Below, piece after piece: positions 29,158 to 38,547 of a stretch of DNA of 64,000 nucleotides; position 1 is the stretch's first letter, and each line of letters opens with the position of its first letter. A program made the position numbers and the translations under genes. A model generated the notes under the pieces. The model searched no databases, had not been told where the DNA came from, and saw nothing but the letters and a program-made list of their open reading frames with translations. The stretch comes from Haloarcula sp. DT43 (GTDB lineage: Archaea; Halobacteriota; Halobacteria; Halobacteriales; Haloarculaceae): contig NZ_JAYMGZ010000002.1 of NCBI RefSeq assembly GCF_037078405.1, positions 186,001 to 250,000 of the forward strand. Direction: 5' to 3'.

Positions 29158-29850
29158 CTATGCGATGTCCCGGCTGGTGTCCACGCTGATGCGGTCGGTG
29201 AGGTCGAGGCGTATCGGCTCGGTGAGTGCCCGCCCCCCGCGGAACTTCGGGACGAAGAGCCTGTTCTCGATGACGTCCTCGGCCCGCGTCGTCTCGAGGT
29301 CGAACACCACGTCGCTGGTGTACTCCGTCCGGTGGCGTTGTGCCGGCGCGGCGTCGTGTTTGAGCGCGTACAGCACCGCGACGCTGTCGGTCTGTGCGAG
29401 CCTGGCCTGCAGCGTTTCGAGGAACGCCCGGAACTCCCCCGCGTCGGCACGTTCGAGCGGTCCGACCGGGTCGACGACCAGCAGCGACTCGGACCCGAGG
29501 CTCTCGACGTGTCCCAGCGCATCGCTGACCGGGGCCTCGCGGTTCAGTTGGCTGACCGAGAGGTCGTCGTAGGTCCCTCGCTGGGACCGGAGCGCCGACG
29601 TGACGGCCGTCGGTGCCTGCTCGCCGGAGAGGTACACCGTCGCCTGTCGGGCGGCGAACCCCGAGAGGAACAACTCCGCCTGGCTCGCCGGGTCGGCCAG
29701 CAGTGTGACGAGGCTGCCGGCCGGGATGCCCCCGTCGAGCTTCCGGTCGAGCGCTCGAACCCCCGTCTCGAACCGCCGTGTCACCGTTCCACCCCGCGGC
29801 GCGTCCACGGACACCGTGCCAATCCCATACAGCCCAGCTCGGCTGTACAC
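29158..29850 (-). CDS. RecA/KaiC-like protein with a destroyed Walker A motif
   Basis: This 230-residue protein has the fold order of RAD55/KaiC-type proteins: FETGVRALDRKLDGGIPAGS, then a P-loop position, then LLVVDPVGPLERA (Walker B-like) and late strands FVPKFRGGRALTEP. The P-loop reads LADPASQAE instead of G-x-x-G-x-G-K-T, so the Lys and Thr are gone and ATP hydrolysis is unlikely. The start is uncertain: GTG at 29850 gives 230 residues, while GTG at 29784 gives the more family-like start MTRRFETG. It is probably a regulatory or structural pseudo-ATPase, by inference. Confidence 0.7.
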   Translation of the reverse strand: MYSRAGLYGIGTVSVDAPRGGTVTRRFETGVRALDRKLDGGIPAGSLVTLLADPASQAELFLSGFAARQATVYLSGEQAPTAVTSALRSQRGTYDDLSVSQLNREAPVSDALGHVESLGSESLLVVDPVGPLERADAGEFRAFLETLQARLAQTDSVAVLYALKHDAAPAQRHRTEYTSDVVFDLETTRAEDVIENRLFVPKFRGGRALTEPIRLDLTDRISVDTSRDIA

Positions 29851-30057
29851 GTCTTCGTTGTCGCCTCACTAACGCGGGCCGGCCGCCGGATAGCCGGTCA
29901 CTAGCCCGCTCGACCGGGCGCGTGCTGCCACGCCCCGTGTCACGACCGCGAACGCGGCAGCGTCCCCCCGTTTTAGGGACTCTCTACCGGGCCGAGTCGG
30001 GACACGCTGTCGACGTGAACGAACAGGTTCAAGCGCGCCCTCGCTGTAGGCGCGGGT

Positions 30058-31365
30058 ATGTACGACTCCGTCAAGGGCTTTCGCGATTTCTACCCCGAGG
30101 AGATGCAGGCTCGGCGCTGGGCCATGGACACCCTGGAAGACGTCGCACGGCGGTACGGCTTCCGGGAAATCGGCACGCCGGCGCTGGAGCCGACCGAGAT
30201 GTACGTCGACAAGAGCGGCGAGGAGATAGTCGAGGAACTGTACAGTTTCGAGGACAAGGGCGGGCGCGAGGTGGCCCTGACGCCGGAGCTGACGCCGACC
30301 GTCGCGCGGATGTTCGTCGCGAAGCAACAGGAACTGTCAAAGCCCATCAAGTGGGTGTCGACGCGGCCGTTCTGGCGCTACGAGGAGCCCCAGCAGGGCC
30401 GGTTCCGGGAGTTCTACCAGACTAACGTCGACATCTTCGGGTCGTCGGAGCCGACGGCCGACGCGGAGGTTCTGGCCGTCGCCGTGGACATGCTCACGGA
30501 ACTGGGGCTGACGGCCGAGGACTTCGAAATCCGCGTCTCCCACCGCGACATCCTCTCGGGCGTGCTGGAGTCGTTCGGGGCCGACGTGGACGTGCCCGCG
30601 GCCATTCGCGCCGTCGACAAGCGGGCGAAAATCGACCACGACGAGTACCTCGACGCCCTCGTCGAGGCGGGGCTCAACTACGGCCAGGCCGACACGTTCG
30701 ACGAGATGCTCCAGATTGACGCCGACGAAATCGAGGCGCTGGCCGACATCACCGGCTCCGAGGACGTTCGCGCGGCGACCGACAACCTCCAGGCGGTGCT
30801 CGACGCCGCCGCGGACTTCGGCGTCCGCGAGTATCTCACCGTCTCGCTGACGACCGCACGCGGGCTGGATTACTACACCGGTGTCGTCTTCGAGTGCTTC
30901 GATTCGACGGGCGAAGTGTCACGGTCGGTGTTCGGCGGCGGCCGCTACGACGACCTCATCGAGGGCTTCGGCGGCCAGCCGACGCCGGCCGTCGGCTTCG
31001 CACCGGGTCACGCCACGCTCCAACTCCTCTGCCAGCGGGCCGGCGCCTGGCCCGCCGAGGAGTTGTCGACGGACTACTACGTCCTGCAGGTCGGCGACAC
31101 GCGCCCGACTGCGGCCCGCATCGCCCGGGACCTGCGCGAGCGCGGTCACGTCGTCGAGAGCGACGTTGCCGACCGGTCTTTCGGCGCGCAGATGGGCTAC
31201 GCTGACGGTGTCAACGCCGAGACGGTCGTCATCGTCGGCGAGCAGGACCTGGAAAACGACGAGGTGACGCTCAAGGAAATGGACGACGGCGAGCAGGTCA
31301 GCGTCCCGCTTTCTGAGTTCCCGGGCGACCACGACCGCCCGACGTTCGAGGACTTCACGGAATAG
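30058..31365 (+). CDS. hisS: Histidyl-tRNA synthetase
   Basis: This 435-residue class II synthetase starts KGFRDFYPEEMQARRW and has motif 2 RPFWRYEEPQQGRFREFYQ near residue 103. The HisRS-specific RGLDYYTG segment is near residue 265, and motif 3 GGGRYDDLIEGFGGQPTPAVGF lies around 295 (in part). A C-terminal anticodon-binding domain closes the protein. Family length is normal. The 207-bp upstream gap has no strong promoter that I could see. Confidence 0.96.
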   Translation: MYDSVKGFRDFYPEEMQARRWAMDTLEDVARRYGFREIGTPALEPTEMYVDKSGEEIVEELYSFEDKGGREVALTPELTPTVARMFVAKQQELSKPIKWVSTRPFWRYEEPQQGRFREFYQTNVDIFGSSEPTADAEVLAVAVDMLTELGLTAEDFEIRVSHRDILSGVLESFGADVDVPAAIRAVDKRAKIDHDEYLDALVEAGLNYGQADTFDEMLQIDADEIEALADITGSEDVRAATDNLQAVLDAAADFGVREYLTVSLTTARGLDYYTGVVFECFDSTGEVSRSVFGGGRYDDLIEGFGGQPTPAVGFAPGHATLQLLCQRAGAWPAEELSTDYYVLQVGDTRPTAARIARDLRERGHVVESDVADRSFGAQMGYADGVNAETVVIVGEQDLENDEVTLKEMDDGEQVSVPLSEFPGDHDRPTFEDFTE

Positions 31366-31426
31366 CGCGGCCGAGCGGGCGGTCAACGACAGTAGCTTTT
31401 TGCGACCGCCGTGTTGAGTAGTCGAC

Positions 31427-31849
31427 ATGCAGCTTCCCTCCATTGCCCTCCCGAGGTGGAAGCTCGTCGCGGCTATTCTGATCGTTTCGACGGGCGTCGC
31501 CATGCTCGGCGGGACGGCCGGCCTCGGCAACGTACTCACACCGGTGGCGATAATCCTCGGCTGGTTCATCCTGGCCCCGCTCGTCGCCCTGCTGGGTTCG
31601 GAACTGCCGATGATCGAGTCCCCGGAAGACAAGACAGCGGCCGACGAAACCGCTGTAACTGACACAGCAGAACCGACGGAAGACCCGGTCGATCACCTCC
31701 GGGAGCGCTACGCCCGCGGCGAACTGACCGACAGCGAGTTCGAGCGGCGGCTGGACCGGTTGCTGGAGACCGAATCGCTCTCGGCGACCGACGAGTCCGA
31801 GGACGAGGCCCGTGAGACGGACAGAGAACTCAGTCTCGAAACCGAGTGA
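31427..31849 (+). CDS. Membrane protein with C-terminal SHOCT motif
   Basis: This 140-residue protein has two hydrophobic helices (about residues 12-30 and 36-55), a Glu/Thr-rich linker, and a C-terminal SHOCT segment LRERYARGELTDSEFERRLDRLLETE, a short helical motif that mediates oligomerisation. Such haloarchaeal proteins have no assigned function. A T-rich AGCTTTTTGCG box about 30 bp before the ATG is a likely promoter. The C-terminal 30 residues are strongly acidic. Confidence 0.8.
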   Translation: MQLPSIALPRWKLVAAILIVSTGVAMLGGTAGLGNVLTPVAIILGWFILAPLVALLGSELPMIESPEDKTAADETAVTDTAEPTEDPVDHLRERYARGELTDSEFERRLDRLLETESLSATDESEDEARETDRELSLETE

Positions 31850-31901
31850 CGGCGGGCCGTCGTTCGTGGTCGCCGTGGCCGACTCGCTGGCCACTCTCGT
31901 C

Positions 31902-32136
31902 TCACCCCTTCGTGCTACCGACCTCGATACCGCTGTCAGTCAGGCGGACGTACAGAAGCACGTCGTCGGGTCCCGGGTCGACAACGTCATCTAGTTCGGG
32001 CGCACAGCCCGTCATCCCGAGGTCGTTGAAGCCGCAGGCGTCACAGACCGCCGCGTCGATCAGGGGATGGTACCGTCCCGTTCGGTCGCCGGGAGATAGC
32101 CCGCTCCGCGATATCCGATCCCGTCAGTTCAGACAT
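31902..32136 (-). pseudogene. Frameshifted small gene with Cys residues (about 78 codons)
   Basis: On the minus strand the ATG at 32136 opens MSELTGSDIAERA, then runs into a stop after 31 codons. In the +1 frame the same stretch continues without a stop and reads as a natural acidic protein, including YHPLIDAAVCDACGFNDLG and DDVLLYVRLTDSG, to a TGA at 31902. The two parts together fit one gene with a one-base change between about residues 14 and 30. CDAC plus a later Cys suggests a metal site. It may be a true pseudogene, a sequencing error or programmed frameshifting; I favour decay. Confidence 0.45.
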
Positions 32137-32230
32137 TCGTACTATCCCTGATTACGAAAGGGTAAGTGAAAAACTCTCGCGTAGGATATCAGCTATCAGT
32201 CCGCTTCCGATACACTGGCCAGTAGTGCCC

Positions 32231-32821
32231 CTATACGGCGTCAGTTCCCGTCTCTTTTGCGTGTTCCATGCAGTAATAGTTGCGGGCGTCGACACTCCAT
32301 ATCAGATGAGCACCGAAGATAACAAGATCAGTCGTGGCTACCCGTTCTACCCCGTCTGTTGTCTTTGTATCGCATATTACGCACTTGTCTACCCAGAGCG
32401 TCTTTGTTACCGAGTCAGTCCGATTGTACGTTCCAACGTCAGTTACTGAATATGGGCTTCTAATCAGTTGGAGGATGTAGAATGCAGCTACCGTAAGGCC
32501 GGCATTCACCGCAAGGGAGGTATTAGCAATCGTTCCCAATACAATGATGGAGACGATTCCTATCATGACCATTACCGGGAGTTTTTTCACCCCGTTCGGC
32601 AGGCTCGAATACTGTCTGAATAGCATCCCCCGTTTATTCTTTGGCACGCATGAACTACTACAGAGAGGGGTTCCGTCCACACGCCGGCGTGTCCGAGTGC
32701 CGCAGACCACACAAGGAGCTTTTGTCCTTTCACTCTGTAGCTTCTCTTCGGCTTCGTTCTCAGACTCGGTTGTCTCACCTGCCTGCATTTCATCCTCGCT
32801 CATATCAGTTCGCTCACTCAT
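32231..32821 (-). CDS. Orphan zinc-motif membrane protein in a low-GC islet
   Basis: This 196-residue protein has an acidic, low-complexity start (ETTESENEAEEKLQSERT), a treble-clef-like CVVCGTRTRRRVDGTPLCSSSC (in part, residues 36-57), two hydrophobic helices (about 82-98 and 103-122), and a second CVICDTKT pair with a late C-x-EH. Codon use has many A/T third positions, unlike its neighbours, which points to recent transfer. A TATAAA box 27 bp before the ATG supports expression. I know no family for it; two zinc sites facing one side of the membrane are inferred. Confidence 0.6.
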   Translation of the reverse strand: MSERTDMSEDEMQAGETTESENEAEEKLQSERTKAPCVVCGTRTRRRVDGTPLCSSSCVPKNKRGMLFRQYSSLPNGVKKLPVMVMIGIVSIIVLGTIANTSLAVNAGLTVAAFYILQLIRSPYSVTDVGTYNRTDSVTKTLWVDKCVICDTKTTDGVERVATTDLVIFGAHLIWSVDARNYYCMEHAKETGTDAV

Positions 32822-32844
32822 GACTCTGATTCCTGTCTATTCGG

Positions 32845-32850
32845 TATAAA
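32845..32850 (-). promoter_or_regulatory. TATA box of the orphan membrane protein gene
   Basis: On the minus strand the box reads TTTATA, inside GGTTTATACC, centred 27 bp before the start codon. That is ideal spacing for a leaderless transcript. Confidence 0.6.
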
Positions 32851-33042
32851 CCACCGGAAAGATGACAAATAGTCCTCACGAATATTCACCTCCTGTTGCC
32901 CCTCAGTTGATTGCTCAAATACTCTCGGTCTTGGAAGAGGCTACACTCCGCGCAGATTAGCGTCTCCGGGTGCGAAGCGAGGTCCATACCGCGCTGTTCG
33001 AGTGGACTCTATTTAGACCTGTGCGGCTCATCTCTCCGCCCC

Positions 33043-33549
33043 TCAGAGCGCCCGCTCCATCTCCATCTCCACGCGCTCCTTGGCAACCGTCTCGAAGCCG
33101 ACGGACTCGTACAGCGCTCGTGCGACGTGGTTGGTGTTCGAGACGGAGAGCCAGACCCGTTCGAGGTCGTTTTCCTGTCCGTAGCCGAGCAGCACACGGA
33201 TGAGCCGTGAGCCGATGCCGGCGTACTGGTAGTCCGGATGGACGAAAATCGCCAGTTCGGAGGTGTCCTGATACGGGACGAGGACGGCGTGGCCGACGGC
33301 TTTCCCCTCGTGCCAGACGACGACGTTCAGACCGTTTCCGACGAGATTCGGGAGCCAGTCGCGGATGTCCGCTTCGGTCCGGGGCGGGACGCCCTGTGAC
33401 CGTGAGTCGTTCCCGAAGTCGGCGTACATCTCCACCAGCGGGTCTATGTCGCCGTCGTAAGCCTCGATTGTCACCGTCCGCCCGTCGTGGTCGGTGAACG
33501 TTTCGGGCGGGCGGGGGAAGTCGTGATCCGCCGCGGCGGCGTTGGACAT
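33043..33549 (-). CDS. GNAT-family N-acetyltransferase
   Basis: This 168-residue protein has the GNAT core: SELAIFVHPDYQYAGIGSRL holds strand 4 and the acetyl-CoA pyrophosphate loop (Q-x-x-G-I-G), followed by LERVWLSVSNTNHVARALYESVGF, the usual strand 5/helix 4 region. The acceptor is unknown. I chose the ATG at 33549 (MSNAAAADHDFPRPPE). It is divergent from truA with a 95-bp gap. Confidence 0.85.
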   Translation of the reverse strand: MSNAAAADHDFPRPPETFTDHDGRTVTIEAYDGDIDPLVEMYADFGNDSRSQGVPPRTEADIRDWLPNLVGNGLNVVVWHEGKAVGHAVLVPYQDTSELAIFVHPDYQYAGIGSRLIRVLLGYGQENDLERVWLSVSNTNHVARALYESVGFETVAKERVEMEMERAL

Positions 33550-33644
33550 ACTCTGCCTTTCGTTCTCAGCATGCCTAAGTTCGTCTATCCTTCCCAGCGA
33601 CTGAGATTCGGGCGAGACAAGTGGCTCGCGGTCGAGAAATCGGT

Positions 33645-34487
33645 ATGCGCGCCTATCGCGTGGCCTACGACGGCCGACCGTACCACGGGTTCCAGCGCCA
33701 GCCTGACGTCGATACCGTCGAGGGCCGACTGCGCTCGGCGCTGGTTCGTCTTGGGGTCTGCGAGCGTGGCGACGGCCTGCCGGAGCGGTACGCGGCCGCC
33801 GGCCGGACCGACGCCGGCGTCTCCGCGCGGGCACAGACCGTCGCCTTCGACGCCCCGGCGTGGCTCTCGCCGTCGGCGTTCAACGGCGAACTCCCGACCG
33901 ACGTTCGCGTGTGGGCCAGCACCGACGTCACAGACGACTTTCACGCCACCCACGACGCGACCGAGCGCACGTACACCTACTACCTGTACGCGCCGACGGA
34001 TGCCGACCGGCCCGGACGCGACCCGGTCGACGACGGGCGGTGGGCCGACGCCGTCGCGGCGCTCGCCGGGAGCCACGACTTCCACAACCTCACGTCCGAC
34101 GACACCGGCACCGAGCGGACCGTGGCCATCGACTGGCATCGGGACGGCCCGTTCCTCGTCGTCCGGGTGCGCGCCGGCGGGTTCTGCCGCCAACTGGTCC
34201 GTCGCCTCGTCTCGCTCGCGGCGGCCGTTGCGGACGGCTCGGCCCCGCTGTCGAAGGTCGACCGCGTCCTCTCGCCCGACACCGTCGCCGGCCCCGACGG
34301 CGTCCCCCCGGTCTCGGCCGAGCCGCTGGTGCTTTCGGACGTGTGCTACCCGGACGTGACGTTCACCCCGGACGAGGACGCCGCCGCGGACGCACAGGCC
34401 GTCTTTGCGCGTCGGCGCGCGAACGCACAGACGGCCGCGCGTGTCGCCGGTCACGTCGCCGACGGGCTGTCGGGCGGCCGCGACTGA
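33645..34487 (+). CDS. truA: tRNA pseudouridine synthase A
   Basis: This 280-residue enzyme converts U38-U40 of tRNA to pseudouridine. The start MRAYRVAYDGRPYHGFQRQP is the family opening, and the catalytic Asp is in AAAGRTDAGVSARAQ near residue 57. A further conserved segment is FHATHDATERTYTYYLY. The C-terminal part, VRAGGFCRQLVRRLV, also fits. I chose the ATG at 33645 over an earlier in-frame one. pepF follows after 38 bp on the same strand. Confidence 0.93.
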   Translation: MRAYRVAYDGRPYHGFQRQPDVDTVEGRLRSALVRLGVCERGDGLPERYAAAGRTDAGVSARAQTVAFDAPAWLSPSAFNGELPTDVRVWASTDVTDDFHATHDATERTYTYYLYAPTDADRPGRDPVDDGRWADAVAALAGSHDFHNLTSDDTGTERTVAIDWHRDGPFLVVRVRAGGFCRQLVRRLVSLAAAVADGSAPLSKVDRVLSPDTVAGPDGVPPVSAEPLVLSDVCYPDVTFTPDEDAAADAQAVFARRRANAQTAARVAGHVADGLSGGRD

Positions 34488-34525
34488 AACGAAGGCTTAC
34501 TTCGCCGCCGGCCCAAGAGCGGGCC

Positions 34526-36316
34526 ATGAGTTCGGTACCCGCACGGAGCGACATCGACGAGGCGTACAAGTGGGCCCTCGACTCCCTCTACGCCAGCGAC
34601 GAGGACTGGGAAGCCGCCTACGAAGAGGCGGAGGGCCTCATCGAGGACCTGTCCGCCTACGAGGGGCGGGCCACGGAGGACGCCGCGACCCTGCTAGAGA
34701 CGCTAGAGACCTACGAGGAGCTGATGCGCACGGTCTCGAACGTGGCGGCCTACGCCCGGATGCGACGGGACGAGGACACGACCGACGACACGTATCAGGC
34801 GCTGACCGCGCGCTCGCAGTCGCTGTCCTCGGAGGCCAGTTCGGCGGCCTCGTTCCTCGAACCGGAACTGCAGGACCTGGAGTACGACGACATCAAGGCG
34901 ATGGTCGAGGCAGAACCGGCCCTCGAACCCTACGAGCACTACTTCGACGACGTGCTCCGGATGAAGCCCCACACCCGCTCGGCCGAGGTCGAGACCCTGC
35001 TCGCGGAACTGAGCGAGGTCACCGGCGCGCCGGGCGAGGTGTACAACATGCTCGCCAACGCGGACATGGAGTTCCCGACCGTCGAGGACCCCGACGGCGA
35101 GCAACAGCCCATCACGCTCAACAACTTCACGATGCTGCAGAAACACCCCGACCGCGAGTTCCGAGAGCGCGTCTACGAGGCGTTCTACGACGAGTGGGAG
35201 ACGGTCCGAAACGCCGTCGGCACGGCCTACAAGAACGCCGTCAAGACGGACGTGAAGATGGCCAGCGCGCGCGACTACGACACCGCCCGCGAGGCCGCGC
35301 TGGACGGCCCGAACGTGCCGACCGAGGTGTACGACACGCTCGTCGACACCGTCCACGACAACCTCGACACGCTCCACCGCCACGCCGACCTCAAACGCCA
35401 GTCAATCGGGGCCGACGAACTGCGGATGTGGGACCTCTACGTCCCGCTCGTTCAGGAGGAGTCGCCTGAAATCGAGTACGAGCAGGCCTGCGAGTACGTC
35501 ACCGAGGCCGTCGCGCCGCTTGGCGAGGACTACCAGTCCCGGCTGGCCGAGGGGCTGGACTCCCGGTGGGTCGACGTCTACGAGACGAAACACAAGCAGT
35601 CCGGCGCCTATTCCGGCGGGACCTACGACTCCCAGCCGTTCATCCTGCTGAACTACCAGGACGACGTGGAGTCGATGTACACGCTGGCCCACGAACTGGG
35701 CCACTCGATGCACTCAGAGTACACCAGCGAGGAACAGCCGTTCGTCTACTCCGGCTACGAGATATTCGTCGCCGAGGTCGCCTCGACGGTCAACGAGACG
35801 CTGTTGACCCACCACCTGCTCGACACCGTCGAGGACGCCACTCTGCGCCGGCACATCCTCAACGAGTACCTCGAACGGTTCCGCTCGACCCTGTACCGCC
35901 AGACGATGTTCGCCGAGTTCGAACAGCGGACCCACGAGATGTCCGAGGCCGGCGAGCCGCTGACGCCCGACCGCCTGGACGACCTCTACGCCGACCTGAA
36001 GGGCGACTACTACGAGCCCGCGGCGCTCGACGACCGCATCGCCCGCGAGTGGATGCGCATCCCGCACTTCTACCGGTCGTTCTACGTCTACCAGTACGCG
36101 ACGGGCATCTCGGCGGCCGTCGCGCTCGTCGACGGCATCCTGGAGGAGGGCGAGCCGGCCGCACAGCGGTACGTCGACTTCCTCCGGAGCGGCTCGCGGC
36201 AGTACCCGCTGGAACTGCTCCGGGACGCCGGCGTCGACATGGCCAGTCCCGACCCGGTCGAGTCGGCCCTCTCGACGTACGGCGACTATCTCGACGAGTT
36301 CGCCGAGTTGCTGTAA
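34526..36316 (+). CDS. pepF: Oligoendopeptidase F (M3 metallopeptidase)
   Basis: This 596-residue M3B peptidase has the zinc motif HELGH within TLAHELGHSMHSEY near residue 380, and a downstream zinc-ligand region EVASTVNETLL. It hydrolyses short peptides in the cytoplasm, often those left by the proteasome. The protein is strongly acidic, with a long helical N-terminal half as in all PepF. The proteasomal ATPase gene follows 108 bp downstream, so the two may act in sequence in protein turnover. Confidence 0.93.
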   Translation: MSSVPARSDIDEAYKWALDSLYASDEDWEAAYEEAEGLIEDLSAYEGRATEDAATLLETLETYEELMRTVSNVAAYARMRRDEDTTDDTYQALTARSQSLSSEASSAASFLEPELQDLEYDDIKAMVEAEPALEPYEHYFDDVLRMKPHTRSAEVETLLAELSEVTGAPGEVYNMLANADMEFPTVEDPDGEQQPITLNNFTMLQKHPDREFRERVYEAFYDEWETVRNAVGTAYKNAVKTDVKMASARDYDTAREAALDGPNVPTEVYDTLVDTVHDNLDTLHRHADLKRQSIGADELRMWDLYVPLVQEESPEIEYEQACEYVTEAVAPLGEDYQSRLAEGLDSRWVDVYETKHKQSGAYSGGTYDSQPFILLNYQDDVESMYTLAHELGHSMHSEYTSEEQPFVYSGYEIFVAEVASTVNETLLTHHLLDTVEDATLRRHILNEYLERFRSTLYRQTMFAEFEQRTHEMSEAGEPLTPDRLDDLYADLKGDYYEPAALDDRIAREWMRIPHFYRSFYVYQYATGISAAVALVDGILEEGEPAAQRYVDFLRSGSRQYPLELLRDAGVDMASPDPVESALSTYGDYLDEFAELL

Positions 36317-36424
36317 CCGGCGGCTCCCCCGGTCGCCCGGGCCGCGTCCCGAGACGGATAACTGTTTCACCCCCATGTGACCCGAAGGCACTTTGTGTCT
36401 CAACCGTATAGTACCGACATCCAA

Positions 36425-37645
36425 ATGTCGCGCAGTCCCTCGCTTCCGGAACGACCACGGTTGGAACTCGACCCCGATATGACGCCCGACGAGCGTCTGG
36501 AGGCACTCCGGGAACACTTCAAGGAGATAGTACAGGTCAACGAACAGCTGACCGAGCAACTCGACGACGCCCGTGACCGGCAGAACGACCTCACGGACGA
36601 AGTCGACCAGCTCGAGCGGGAAAACGAGACGCTCAAGACCTCCTCGCTGTACATCGCCACGGCAGAGGAGCTGACCGACGACGGCGTCGTCGTCAAACAG
36701 CACGGCAACAACCAGGAGGTGCTGACCGAGGTCTCGCCGTCCATCCGCGACGGGCTGGAGGCCGGCGACCGCGTCGCCATCAACGACTCCTTCGGCGTCA
36801 AGCAGATTCTCGACCCCGAGACGGACGCCCGCGCGCAGGCGATGCAGGTCGACGGCTCCCCCGACGTGAGCTACTCGGACATCGGCGGCCTCGAAGAGCA
36901 GATACGCGAGGTCCGGGAGGCCGTCGAGGAGCCGCTGGTCAACGCCGACCAGTTCCGCGAGGTCGGCATCGAACCGCCCAGCGGCGTCCTGCTGCACGGC
37001 CCGCCCGGCACCGGGAAGACGATGCTGGCGAAGGCCGTCGCCAACGAGACCGACGCGACGTTCATCAAGATGGCCGGCTCCGAACTGGTCCGGAAGTTCA
37101 TCGGCGAGGGCGCGCGACTGGTCCGGGACCTGTTCGAACTCGCCGCCGAGCGCGAACCGGCTATCATCTTCATCGACGAAATCGACGCCATCGCGGCAAA
37201 GCGAACGGAGTCGAAGACCTCCGGTGACGCCGAGGTCCAGCGGACGATGATGCAACTGCTCTCGGAGATGGACGGCTTCGACGAGCGCGGGGAAATCCGC
37301 ATCATCGCGGCGACGAACCGCTTCGACATGCTCGACCGGGCCATCCTCCGCCCCGGCCGCTTCGACCGCCTCATCGAGGTCCCCAACCCCGACGTCGAGG
37401 GCCGCGAGCGCATCCTCGAAATCCACACCGAGGAGATGAACCTCGACGACGACGTGGACCTGGGCGCGTTCGCGACCGAAACCGACGGGCTGTCCGGCGC
37501 GGAACTGGCCTCGCTGGCGACCGAGGCCGGGATGTTCGCTATCCGCGACGGCCGGACCACGGTCAAGCAGTCCGACCTCCACGACGCCCTGGAGAAAATC
37601 GAAGCCGACGACGACGCCAGCAGCGTGCCGGTCGCGTTCGCGTAA
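36425..37645 (+). CDS. pan: Proteasome-activating nucleotidase (PAN)
   Basis: This 406-residue AAA ATPase has an N-terminal coiled coil (about residues 28-75), an OB domain, then Walker A GPPGTGKT at 192-199, Walker [12 protein letters not shown] and sensor/arginine-finger segments. It unfolds substrates and feeds them to the 20S proteasome. The C-terminus is ...VPVAFA. The docking motif is hydrophobic-Tyr-X in many PANs, and here Phe takes the Tyr place. I chose the ATG at 36425 ([11 protein letters not shown]). Haloarchaea usually carry two PAN paralogues, and which one this is cannot be said. Confidence 0.93.
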   Translation: MSRSPSLPERPRLELDPDMTPDERLEALREHFKEIVQVNEQLTEQLDDARDRQNDLTDEVDQLERENETLKTSSLYIATAEELTDDGVVVKQHGNNQEVLTEVSPSIRDGLEAGDRVAINDSFGVKQILDPETDARAQAMQVDGSPDVSYSDIGGLEEQIREVREAVEEPLVNADQFREVGIEPPSGVLLHGPPGTGKTMLAKAVANETDATFIKMAGSELVRKFIGEGARLVRDLFELAAEREPAIIFIDEIDAIAAKRTESKTSGDAEVQRTMMQLLSEMDGFDERGEIRIIAATNRFDMLDRAILRPGRFDRLIEVPNPDVEGRERILEIHTEEMNLDDDVDLGAFATETDGLSGAELASLATEAGMFAIRDGRTTVKQSDLHDALEKIEADDDASSVPVAFA

Positions 37646-37671
37646 ACGGCTTCCCGACTGTTACTCCGCGC

Positions 37672-38445
37672 TCACGGAACGGCAACTAGGTTGTCGACCA
37701 CGGTGACGCCGGCCTGTTCGAACGCCCGCTGCATCTCGTCGCTCAGCGACACGTCCGTGATGAACATGTCGATGTCGCTGAGCGTCGCGAACTCGCGGAA
37801 ACTCCGACTGTCCAGTTTACTGCCGTCGGCGACCAGGATGACGTGCCGGCCGCCCTCACAGAGCAGCGTCTTGATGCGTGCCTCGTCCTCGTTCGAGACG
37901 GAGAGGCCGCCGTCGCTCTGGACGGCGTCGGTCTCGAGGAACACGATGTCGAAGTTCGTCTTCCGGAGGTACGACTCGGCGCTGGGGCCGACGAGCGCGT
38001 CCGAGGTCTGGCGCAGCGAGTCGCCGACGACCTTGACTTCCCCGCAGGTCTCGCGGAGTTCGAACGCGCTCTCGGGCGAGTTCGTCGCGGCGAGCAGCGA
38101 CACCTGCTCCGGGATGGCCTTCGCCACTTCCCGCGCTGTCGGCCCCGTGTCGAAGAAGACGGCGTCGCCGTCTTCCAGTTCCTCGATGGCCCGCTCGGCG
38201 ATTGCTCGCTTGCCGCTCGGATTGTCGATGCTGTCGGCCGTCCCGGACCCGTTTGCCGCTTCTTCCGACGCCGGGAGGGCACCGCCGTGAAACCGTTCGA
38301 TGAGTCCGTCCTCCGCGAGTGACGAGAGGTCCCGTCGGATCGTCGCCTCGGAGACACCGAACTCCTCGGTGAGTTCCTCGACCGTGACCCGATCCGACTT
38401 GTTCACTCGTCGGACGATCTCCTTCCGTCGTTCATCAGGTATCAT
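37672..38445 (-). CDS. glpR: DeoR/GlpR-family transcriptional regulator
   Basis: This 257-residue regulator has an N-terminal winged HTH, MIPDERRKEIVRRVNKSDRV followed by TVEELTEEFGVSEATIRRDLS, and a C-terminal sugar-phosphate-sensing DeoRC domain (VFFDTGPTAREVAKAI; LEDGDAVF). Haloferax GlpR, of this family, represses fructose and glucose metabolic genes. It lies downstream of the sugar ABC operon in the same direction, separated by 216 bp with a terminator and palindromes, and is the most likely local regulator. Confidence 0.85.
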   Translation of the reverse strand: MIPDERRKEIVRRVNKSDRVTVEELTEEFGVSEATIRRDLSSLAEDGLIERFHGGALPASEEAANGSGTADSIDNPSGKRAIAERAIEELEDGDAVFFDTGPTAREVAKAIPEQVSLLAATNSPESAFELRETCGEVKVVGDSLRQTSDALVGPSAESYLRKTNFDIVFLETDAVQSDGGLSVSNEDEARIKTLLCEGGRHVILVADGSKLDSRSFREFATLSDIDMFITDVSLSDEMQRAFEQAGVTVVDNLVAVP

Positions 38446-38547
38446 GTTCTGTCACAGTGCTACATCGGCGGGTCCGGACCCTGCGGGCGAGTTCGGCCTA
38501 CGACGTGTGTCTATGTTATTTCCTGTCATCGTCAACCTCGAAAGAAT

